A stretch of DNA of 64,000 nt from the NCBI RefSeq assembly GCF_026241895.1, contig NZ_JAPJIV010000022.1, forward strand, positions 59,200-123,199. Reading direction: 5' to 3'. The notes beneath the pieces were generated by a model. It searched no databases, was not told the DNA's origin, and saw only the letters and a list, made by a program, of their open reading frames with translations. Source of the DNA: Pseudomonas sp. RIT-562. Its GTDB lineage: Bacteria > Pseudomonadota > Gammaproteobacteria > Pseudomonadales > Pseudomonadaceae. The position numbers were made by a program, and so were the translations under genes. Positions 57,023 through 64,000 of this stretch are shown one piece after another (position 1 is the first letter of the stretch; each line of letters begins with the position of its first letter).

Positions 57023-58789
57023 TCAGCCGGGAATCCGCTGACTGTGTATCTCGCCCCATCGCAGGCACTTCCCGGTAGGTTGAAGGATCAGCGTGAGCTG
57101 GTTGAACAGGTGGATGTCGGCGTACAAACCAAAGAACCGATGGAGCATTTCGCCGAACAGGCTGATGTCGCCTTCGCCGCTGAAACCGTTGGCATCCAGG
57201 GTCACTTCGATGTCTACGCCGCGCAGCAGGATGCCTTTTTCGAAGCGCTGCAACAGGTGGTGTTTGACTTCGACTATGGCTTCCAGACGACGTTTATTCA
57301 GTTCGCCGTCGGTCCAGTCGTACAGGGCCAGCGTGCCGCGCAATACTTCAGCGTTATCGAGCATCGGAAGGAAATTCGAGCCAAGGTGGCTGAGGACTCG
57401 CCAGTGGAAACGCTCCCGGCTGGGCGGGTAGCACGGTGAGGTTGGGGCGCACAGGTTGCGTACTCGCAGGTCGATGGTGGAGGCGTTGGCGAGGGTGTCG
57501 AGCAGGGTACTTTGCAGGGCTTTGCGGGGAAGTTGGCCGTGTGTGCCAGTCAATTTCAAGGAGAGATTTCTGCTATCGCTCAGCGCGTCCGCGTCAAAAC
57601 CCTCGCCTCCAAGGATCAACCAGGTTTCATGCAAGCCGTCGGCACCGCGCTTCAAACGAGTGTGGAAGTAACGCTCGGGGGTTTCGTCACGGAGCATGCC
57701 GCCCTTGTGGCGAAAGCTACTGAATGGCACGTAGTCCTGCTCACCGGAAACACTGACAGCGCTAACCTGATCCACTGAGTAAATTTCAATATGGCCATCC
57801 TGCAAACGCATCGGCCGCAGCAGGTAGTCGGTCTGCAACGGCGCCAGCTCCAGCGGGTCGGCTTCCAGCGCGAACAGATTAATGACCGGGACCGCATGCA
57901 TTCGAACATGTTCGGCGGTCAGCTCGAAGGTCTGTGGCCACGCCTCACGCAACACCACTTCAAGCTCGAACCAGGTCGCCGTCGGCGCCAAACTGAGATG
58001 TTCCAGACCGCAAAGGGTCACGAACATGAATTTCTCACGGAAGCTGAAGTACTCCAGCAGCAACTGATAATCGCTGTAGGTACTATCACCTTTGGGCCAC
58101 AGGCGGTCTTCGTCGCCGAATCCCTTGGGCGAAAAATAGCCCTCGAACAACCGGCGCTCTTCGCCTGCCTGGCGTATGTACATCGCTTGAGCATTGAGCG
58201 TCAGCGCTTGATGCAGCGCGCTGGCCATTGGCGCATCAGCGTTCAGATACAACGGCAACCGGCCGAGGTCGATATCGCTCCAAGGGCACAAGGCACCACG
58301 GGTGAAGCGCAGTCGCAACAGCGAACGTCCGTCCGCTTGATGCGCCACGCGCACACACTCCAGAGCGATCGGGCGTAACTTCAGATCCTGGGTGGTGGTA
58401 TAGCTGCAACGAGTGCGTTGTGGTCCGACAGGTTGCGACAGCACTTCGAAACCCGAGGCGAGCGTTTCTTCGGTTTTGAGCCGGGCGATATCCGGCGCCA
58501 GCTCGACAATCGACAGCGACGGAATGGTTCGCAGGTAGTGCGGCCACAACAGGCTGACCAAGCCTTCGGTCAGCTCCGGCAAATCATCGTCGAGCTTCTC
58601 GCGCAAGCGCCCCATCAAAAAGGCGAACCCCTCGAACAGCTGTTGCACATGAGGATCGCTGGCGCCGGGCTTATCCAGGTTCAACTGCGCGGCACGATCG
58701 GGAAAGGCTTGCGCAAACTCCTTACCGGCTTCGCGCAGATAGCGCATCTCGGCGTCGTAGTAATGCAGTGTCAGGTTGTCTTTGCTCAA
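57023..58789 (-). CDS. tssF: Type VI secretion baseplate protein TssF (VasA/ImpG)
   Basis: 588 residues, starting with TTG at 58789 (AGGA upstream). TssF signature at the start: LTLHYYDAEMRYLREAGKEFA, HVQQLFEGFAFLMGRLREKLDD, LTEGLVSLLWPHYLR; near the end: ILLRGVDIEVTLDANGF and LFGEMLHRFFGLYADI. It forms the baseplate wedge with TssG, TssE and TssK. No tssG or tssE follows: the next gene is on the other strand, so the cluster ends here. Confidence 0.95.
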   Translation of the reverse strand: MSKDNLTLHYYDAEMRYLREAGKEFAQAFPDRAAQLNLDKPGASDPHVQQLFEGFAFLMGRLREKLDDDLPELTEGLVSLLWPHYLRTIPSLSIVELAPDIARLKTEETLASGFEVLSQPVGPQRTRCSYTTTQDLKLRPIALECVRVAHQADGRSLLRLRFTRGALCPWSDIDLGRLPLYLNADAPMASALHQALTLNAQAMYIRQAGEERRLFEGYFSPKGFGDEDRLWPKGDSTYSDYQLLLEYFSFREKFMFVTLCGLEHLSLAPTATWFELEVVLREAWPQTFELTAEHVRMHAVPVINLFALEADPLELAPLQTDYLLRPMRLQDGHIEIYSVDQVSAVSVSGEQDYVPFSSFRHKGGMLRDETPERYFHTRLKRGADGLHETWLILGGEGFDADALSDSRNLSLKLTGTHGQLPRKALQSTLLDTLANASTIDLRVRNLCAPTSPCYPPSRERFHWRVLSHLGSNFLPMLDNAEVLRGTLALYDWTDGELNKRRLEAIVEVKHHLLQRFEKGILLRGVDIEVTLDANGFSGEGDISLFGEMLHRFFGLYADIHLFNQLTLILQPTGKCLRWGEIHSQRIPG

Positions 58790-58867
58790 AATTAAAATCC
58801 TGATGAATGATTTGTCGGCGTCATTGCGTCGCGCAGCGCATTTCCAGAGGCAACGAGCGATCCAAGC

Positions 58868-61800
58868 TCAGCGTTTTTTTCTCTTTTGCACAGCGTGTTG
58901 CGCGGGGTCGTTCTCACTCAAAAATATCTGCGTAGGCAAGGTGAAATCCCTCAGCTTCAACATCGCCAACGGCCCCATTCCCAACTCGGTGCGCAGGTTC
59001 CACGTCAGGTCCAACCCGTCCGGCGCCCTGACCTGCAGCCGGTGCAAACTGTCGCTGTCACTCAGCGGCGTAACCCGCGCCTGTTCCAGCAAGCGGATCA
59101 AGCCCCACGTGCCTTCGTAATCGCCGAACAACCGTTCATTCGCTTCCACGCTGACCCAGCTCAAGCGAGTTCCCGGATGGCTGGTAAAGCCCGGCCAGCT
59201 GAAGCGCTGCCAGCTTTCTTTCTGGTTGAAGTAGTCGTGTTTTTCGCCGTTGAGCACGAAGATCGTCTGCACAATATCGCGCACCGGTTTGCCCCGCAGC
59301 TCGAAGCTGATGCCCATGCCGCCGTCGGTGTAGAGCACGTCTGCCAGGTGGCTGAGTTGATTGATCGAGGCGAGAAACTGCGGGTTGAAACGCAGGCCCT
59401 GGCTGTGCCGTGGGTCGGCGACCCAGCGGCTGCCTTCCTTGCGCAACACGCCACCGAGTTGCCGTTGCAGGAACTGCTCGATGCGCCCCGAATCGGCGCG
59501 GATCATCTGCCCCAGCATCGGCAAGGAGGAGTCGCTGGCGGTGGCGGCAAAGGGATAACGCCCGGCAAACGCGGCATGCCAGTCGCTGACGATTGCGCGC
59601 TGCCATTGCTGGTTGAGGCTGGCGGCGGACGGTTGCAGCACTCGCTGCCAGGCTTGTTCCAGCGGCTGCACGAACAGCGTTTCGCCAACCCTGCCCCACT
59701 CCGCACCGAGGCTGGCGGCGACCAGGCTGCCGTAGGATTGGGTGTCGGTGAGGTCGACGTTCTGGCCCTGGAACACGGTTTGCGCCAGCGCCTGGGTCAT
59801 GGCTTGCGGATCGGTTGCGGTGCTGACTTGCTGCAGTTTCAGGCGCACGCGGGTGACGCGGTTGAGGAAGGCGTGCAGGTTGAGGCGCTCGCCCTGGTTT
59901 TCTTCTTTGCCGAGCAGTGCCAGCAGCGGGCCGAAGGTGGCGTCGAGTGGGCTGGTGCTCAAGTCGGTGCTGGGGAGTTGGTCCTGGTTGATTAATTTCT
60001 GCGCGGATTTCACCAGTGACTCGGCCAAGGCCTGGCCTCTTACGCCCGCCTGGCCTTGGTAGGACAGCGTGTTCATCAGCGCAATCAACGGCGACTGACG
60101 CACATCGCTCATCAACGTCAGTTGATCGATCACCGCACCCAGACTGGCGACGTTCTGCCAGCGCAGGCTGTTGAGAAAGTCCAGCCAGGCGCTGGCGTAG
60201 TCCTGGAAATAACGGTCGGTCAGGCGCTGCTTGAGCACGTCCGGGGTCAGTTCGGCGGCGAGGTCTTTAGGGTGATCGCTGAGCACCCAGTCGATTTCCT
60301 CGCGACGGGCTTCGGCGACTGCGTCGATGGCCTGGCGCACCTGGCCTTCCCAGGCCTGGCGGGTGAACACGCCGGGGATGGTTTTGCCGGTGCTGAACAG
60401 CGCCTGGGCGTCGGTGTCGTTGACCATCTGCTTCAAGGTCAAGTCGGGGTAATGGTTGGCGACGCCGTCGAGGACTTTTTGGTACAGCGCGGTCTCGGCG
60501 TTGCGCTGGCCCATTTGGCCAAGCAGCACCCGGCGGGCCTGGGCGACCAGGGTCGGATCGGCTTCGATGCGCCAATCTGGGTGGGCGGGCAGTTGCTCGG
60601 TGTAAAATTTCCACAAGCTCGGCGACAGCGCGAACCACAATCCCGGCGACATGCCCTGGCGCTCGGGCTGGGCGTTGATCAGGGTCTTGCTCAGGAAGGC
60701 CGCGTCGACTTTGTCCGGGCGGGCCATCATCAGGTAGGCCTTGAGGTGATCGTAGGCCTCACCAGCGCGTTTGCCGCGCTCGGGGCTGTCGGGGGGCAGC
60801 TTGATCAGGGCGTTGAGTTTGGCTTGAAGATTGGCCGCCGCCGGGTCTCGCAGCAGGCGATGGTTGGCCTCGACGTAGATCGGCCAGACCGCGTCGGCGA
60901 GTGGCTGGTTCTGGTTCAGGCCGAAGCGTTGATGCCAGGGTGTGCCGTGTGTGGCGCGGTAATCCAGGCGCGATAATTCACGCACCAGCTCATTGAGGGC
61001 CTGCAGTTGCGCATCGCCTTGGTCGGCTTGATTGAGCGTGGTCAGGGAGCTTTGTACTTGGGCGATTTGGGTGCGATTGCTGAGGTAGGACAGCAGCAGA
61101 CCAGCGGTCCACACCAGTGCCACACACACGGCGATTTTGGCGCCCAGTTGGATGGGGTGCCGATCAAGGCGGCGAGTCTGTAGCGCCTTGTCATCGAGCA
61201 CGCCCTGCCAGGCGGGATCGACCGGCCAATGGTGATTTTTATAATCTTTGTGCACGGGCAACGGCAGGCTGAACCACAACCCGCGCAACGGCATATCCCG
61301 ACCCAACTCGCCGAACAGCGGCAGCAGCGCCTGACGCCAACGAGCAATGCCCTCCACCTGCAGGTCGCGGGACAGGCGCAGCATGAAATCGTAGGTGGTG
61401 TCCGCTCGCAGCTGCAGCCAGCCAGCGTCGTGCAGGGGTTTGATCAGTTGCTCGAGCCGGGATTCGAGTTCGATCACCGAGGCGTTCGCGGGCAGAAGGC
61501 AGCCGACCGGTTGCGACGGTCGTTGCGGCTGCGGCCACTGGCTGTCGCAGACTTGCCACAGGTACAACGGCAGCTGCCACTTCAACTGCCGGGCCAGCTC
61601 TTGCAGGTGACGCGCGCCCGCGCCCATGGCGGCGGCGTCGGTGGTCTGTAGCGGGTTGACGGCCCAGACCACTCCGTCGAGTGCACGCCAGCGGCTCAGG
61701 CGGCGGTATTGTTCGAGCTGGAATGCTTCGGGTTTGGCCTGGAGGCTGCCGCCCCAGATGAGCACGGTGTCCTGGCCTTCCAGCCAGTAGTCGGGGGTGA

Positions 61801-62218
61801 GGCCGGGGGCGATGGCTTTGATTTCGTCGGGTTCGCCGACGACCAGTAAAAGGCGGATTTTGCGGCGCCAGCGGCGGCCGTGGCGGTTTTGCAAAACCGT
61901 TCTCATGTCGGCAAATGATTGCACCTGCTTGTCCGGCTCAGCGGTGACTTTCGAGGGCAAAAGATGGGCAGTACCAACCAGCTTCTGAATACCGCTCTGC
62001 ACGATTTGCCAAGCCAGGACTGCCATGACAAGCAATGTCGCCCAAAGCAACGAACCTTTCATTAGTGCATCCCGGATCTCGTCGCGGCTGAGAGGCCGAG
62101 CATCCATCCACAACCACCAGACCGCAGCACCTGCAACGACAACTACAGCGAGTATCACAGCCAGTAACAGCGACGTACGCCAAGGAGCGATTTTCTGAGA
62201 TTCAAATAGTTGAGTCAT
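58868..62218 (-). CDS. tssM: Type VI secretion membrane protein TssM (IcmF), Walker A degenerate
   Basis: 1116 residues; the ATG at 62218 is preferred over a TTG 12 bases upstream. Two membrane helices at the start (15-38, 56-75) and one near ~365-385 (IAVCVALVWTAGLLLSYL). The large periplasmic part includes the ImcF-related helical region and the C-terminal beta-domain (GISFELRGKPVRDIVQT). The nucleotide-binding loop, normally GxPGSGKT, reads GEPDEIKA at 128-135, so NTP binding is unlikely. TssM forms the envelope complex with TssJ and TssL. It overlaps the upstream gene by 17 bases. Confidence 0.92.
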   Translation of the reverse strand: MTQLFESQKIAPWRTSLLLAVILAVVVVAGAAVWWLWMDARPLSRDEIRDALMKGSLLWATLLVMAVLAWQIVQSGIQKLVGTAHLLPSKVTAEPDKQVQSFADMRTVLQNRHGRRWRRKIRLLLVVGEPDEIKAIAPGLTPDYWLEGQDTVLIWGGSLQAKPEAFQLEQYRRLSRWRALDGVVWAVNPLQTTDAAAMGAGARHLQELARQLKWQLPLYLWQVCDSQWPQPQRPSQPVGCLLPANASVIELESRLEQLIKPLHDAGWLQLRADTTYDFMLRLSRDLQVEGIARWRQALLPLFGELGRDMPLRGLWFSLPLPVHKDYKNHHWPVDPAWQGVLDDKALQTRRLDRHPIQLGAKIAVCVALVWTAGLLLSYLSNRTQIAQVQSSLTTLNQADQGDAQLQALNELVRELSRLDYRATHGTPWHQRFGLNQNQPLADAVWPIYVEANHRLLRDPAAANLQAKLNALIKLPPDSPERGKRAGEAYDHLKAYLMMARPDKVDAAFLSKTLINAQPERQGMSPGLWFALSPSLWKFYTEQLPAHPDWRIEADPTLVAQARRVLLGQMGQRNAETALYQKVLDGVANHYPDLTLKQMVNDTDAQALFSTGKTIPGVFTRQAWEGQVRQAIDAVAEARREEIDWVLSDHPKDLAAELTPDVLKQRLTDRYFQDYASAWLDFLNSLRWQNVASLGAVIDQLTLMSDVRQSPLIALMNTLSYQGQAGVRGQALAESLVKSAQKLINQDQLPSTDLSTSPLDATFGPLLALLGKEENQGERLNLHAFLNRVTRVRLKLQQVSTATDPQAMTQALAQTVFQGQNVDLTDTQSYGSLVAASLGAEWGRVGETLFVQPLEQAWQRVLQPSAASLNQQWQRAIVSDWHAAFAGRYPFAATASDSSLPMLGQMIRADSGRIEQFLQRQLGGVLRKEGSRWVADPRHSQGLRFNPQFLASINQLSHLADVLYTDGGMGISFELRGKPVRDIVQTIFVLNGEKHDYFNQKESWQRFSWPGFTSHPGTRLSWVSVEANERLFGDYEGTWGLIRLLEQARVTPLSDSDSLHRLQVRAPDGLDLTWNLRTELGMGPLAMLKLRDFTLPTQIFLSENDPAQHAVQKRKKR

Positions 62219-63341
62219 CGGGTTCCACAATTCCTAGAGTCAAGGTGTGATGAGGATCGTTAGCTAACCAGGCGCAAGGCACTTGATGCTGTTCGACATA
62301 GGAGGCAGCCAGGGTCTGCGCGACCATGCCCTCCATCCTCTCCAGATCGCCAAAATTGGCATCTTGCAAATGCTGACTGATGGTCCAACCTTGAGCAGGG
62401 AGATGAGGCTCGTCAGGTTGGGAAAACGACACACAGAACTGAGGAGGGGCTTGCAGATCACTCTGCTGTTGAGCCCGACTTGCCACGGTAGGGAGAAGCT
62501 CACTACTCGCATCGAACCACTCGCCTCGGGAGAGACGCACGCCGCCTTTCGGTGCGATCAGCCAGAGCAACGCCACCTCCCCGGCCGGCAGGCGACTGTC
62601 CAATCCTGCAGGCGAACACTGGCTTCCGGCACAAAGGATGCGAGCCTCTGCAGGAGCGCCTTGCAAGCGATTGATAATTGAATTGAGGCTTTGGTTTCCA
62701 AGCCACGGCTCGGGCTCGTCGGGTAACTCAACCTGCGGAAAACACTTGGTCATTTGTTCCACAAAGCCTTGCCATGCCGCAGCGGATCCCTGCCAGTAAC
62801 AAGTCAGAGGCTGCAATGCGACTGTCTCCTCGCGCTGCACCTGCCACTGTAGAACCAGCAGCATCGCCAGTTGCCGCTCGCGCTCGGCGGTATCTTCACC
62901 GAACACCTGAAGCAGACGAATTGCGGCGCCTGCTTCGGTGCTTTGAGGCACGGGAGGCTGGTGGTCCGGATTGAACAGATGTTTCCTGTGTTCAGGGCTG
63001 CTGCAGGCACCACCCACCAGCACTGCTTCACGGAGCGAGACTTTTTGACGATGGCTGGCCCACCATGCGTCCTCGATCTTTTTTGCCGTTTCGCCATAGC
63101 ACTGCGCGTTATGTAGATTGAAATGGGAGAACAACACGCGAAGTAAAAACGCCAGCAGCCATAGAATAAAAACGCTTGCGACGCCTACAACCACGAAAAA
63201 ATTGCTCAGTTCCAGTTTTTCCGCCAGCAGCGACAGAACCGCGCCACTACCAGCGATGAGCATTGCCCCCCTGATAATCCAACGTGAGCAGTTCGGCTGC
63301 GCTTTGAGAGGATAAGGATCGAACCTTGGAGCCGGGATCAT
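62202..63341 (-). CDS. T6SS-linked membrane protein, unknown
   Basis: 379 residues from MIPAPRFDPYPLKA (ATG at 63341). Two membrane helices at ~22-42 (SRWIIRGAMLIAGSGAVLSLL) and ~47-68 (FFVVVGVASVFILWLLAFLL). The rest is cytoplasmic or periplasmic, with no recognised domain (CYWQGSAAAWQGFVEQM, ARILCAGSQCSPAGLDSR). Its end overlaps tssM, so it is part of that operon and likely a component or accessory of the envelope complex. It could also be part of an effector module. Confidence 0.72.
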   Translation of the reverse strand: MIPAPRFDPYPLKAQPNCSRWIIRGAMLIAGSGAVLSLLAEKLELSNFFVVVGVASVFILWLLAFLLRVLFSHFNLHNAQCYGETAKKIEDAWWASHRQKVSLREAVLVGGACSSPEHRKHLFNPDHQPPVPQSTEAGAAIRLLQVFGEDTAERERQLAMLLVLQWQVQREETVALQPLTCYWQGSAAAWQGFVEQMTKCFPQVELPDEPEPWLGNQSLNSIINRLQGAPAEARILCAGSQCSPAGLDSRLPAGEVALLWLIAPKGGVRLSRGEWFDASSELLPTVASRAQQQSDLQAPPQFCVSFSQPDEPHLPAQGWTISQHLQDANFGDLERMEGMVAQTLAASYVEQHQVPCAWLANDPHHTLTLGIVEPDDSTI

Positions 63342-63414
63342 GAGAACACCCAGGCACAAAAGCGCAAGCAGGCTTGATCTGGGATTTGTGGCGGGTATGG
63401 GTGAGACAGGTTCC

Positions 63415-63927
63415 TTACTTCGGACATGACTGAGGCTCCGGCAACTGCAACGGTGTCTTGATCGGGTACTCGGGGCTGCCGTAGGCGTAGCAGGAGGTGC
63501 TGACCTGGATCTCGTCGCAGGGCAGGAAATGGACGGTGATGCCGCAGACTTTTTGGCCGGTGTAGTCGGGGACTGACACTGCCCGGCTGTGCTGACGTTT
63601 TTGCGCATCGAGCCCTTTTACCCAGGCCATGTACTTGGCCCAATCAGCAGTCCCAGGGTAGCCTTTAGAGCTGCCCACCCCTGTCTCCCAGTTGACCCGT
63701 ACCGTGATCCCAGGTTTCCAGCGCGCTGGTGCGATGTAACAACAACCTCCGCCTCCCCCTTGGTAAGGACCAATCGCATCCAGACCTGAGCGACCATCAA
63801 CACTGAAATGGTTGATGGCCCAGTGCGTGTGATTGATGGCCTCGATGGTGCTGGCGTGCACGTCGTGCACGTAAAATGTCGAAACTAAAATGAGCAAAAC
63901 GCCGGGAAGTAAACGTGACGGGGGCAT
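63415..63927 (-). CDS. DUF3304 exported protein
   Basis: 170 residues from MPPSRLLPGVLLIL (ATG at 63927). An in-frame ATG at 63978 and the frame running off the right edge leave the start open; the signal peptide (LLPGVLLILVSTFYVHDVHAS) supports this one. DUF3304 body: AINHTHWAINHFSVDGRSG, GGGGGCCYIAPARWKPG, then Cys-rich DYTGQKVCG, FLPCDEIQ and STSCYAYG. DUF3304 proteins often accompany T6SS lipase effectors as likely immunity proteins; here this is inference. First gene of the visible T6SS operon. Confidence 0.78.
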   Translation of the reverse strand: MPPSRLLPGVLLILVSTFYVHDVHASTIEAINHTHWAINHFSVDGRSGLDAIGPYQGGGGGCCYIAPARWKPGITVRVNWETGVGSSKGYPGTADWAKYMAWVKGLDAQKRQHSRAVSVPDYTGQKVCGITVHFLPCDEIQVSTSCYAYGSPEYPIKTPLQLPEPQSCPK

Positions 63928-64000
63928 GGCATTCACTGCCTGTGATTGGCAGCGTTTAACGAACTCAGACCTGCGCATCATCCACCCCCACACTCTTGGC

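Overview
This window is chromosomal DNA from a Pseudomonas, most likely of the P. fluorescens group. It is GC-rich. It carries the block folD - tRNA genes - tig - clpP - clpX - lon - hupB - ppiD in the order usual for the genus, and it is sprinkled with the GTAGGAGC / GTGGGAGC inverted repeats (REP/REPIN type) typical of fluorescent pseudomonads. No rRNA, phage, insertion sequence or CRISPR array was seen.

Layout. 0-4 kb: end of a TetR-like regulator, a nitrilase-fold protein that has lost two catalytic residues, its partner AraC regulator, a 28-residue microprotein and a DUF2242 lipoprotein. 4-12.7 kb (minus strand): protein-quality-control block (ppiD, hupB, lon with a heat-shock type promoter, clpX, clpP, tig), with a decayed tRNA-Asp-like sequence between hupB and ppiD. 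12.9-13.5 kb: tRNA-His, tRNA-Leu, a second tRNA-His and tRNA-Arg, all minus strand, from one strong promoter. 13.7-18.5 kb: folD, pbpG, a cluster of small disordered proteins with a C39-like pseudo-peptidase lipoprotein, and a TerC-family membrane protein. 18.6-29.5 kb: nhaR, transporters (including sstT), a GAF histidine kinase, yceH, a shikimate-dehydrogenase-like enzyme, several small Pseudomonas proteins and one AT-rich orphan. 29.5-33.2 kb: D-glucarate utilisation (GntR regulator, transporter, dehydratase). 33.4-44.7 kb: class C beta-lactamase, DUF4174, GNAT, TauE/SafE exporter, MFS, lipoprotein, aldo/keto reductase, DUF1810, DNA polymerase II, CBS protein, glutathione transferase. 44.9-46.8 kb: DUF3455 protein, ECF sigma and membrane anti-sigma. 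46.9-57 kb: DUF1615 lipoprotein, TonB receptor, FAD monooxygenase, zinc-type HemB, PhzF, a second GST, histidine phosphatase, ArsP-like permease. 57-64 kb (minus strand): the end of a type VI secretion cluster (tssF, tssM, a membrane protein, a DUF3304 protein) that continues off the right edge.

The most unusual items are two proteins that keep an enzyme fold but lack catalytic residues (nitrilase-like at 420, C39-like at 16363), two tRNA-derived remnants (6041 and 55050), a short degenerate tandem repeat at 36954, a 30-bp perfect REPIN palindrome at 46808, and the DUF3455/sigma/anti-sigma module. No wholly new multi-gene system is proved; the best candidates are the pseudo-nitrilase/AraC pair and the DUF3455-sigma-anti-sigma module.
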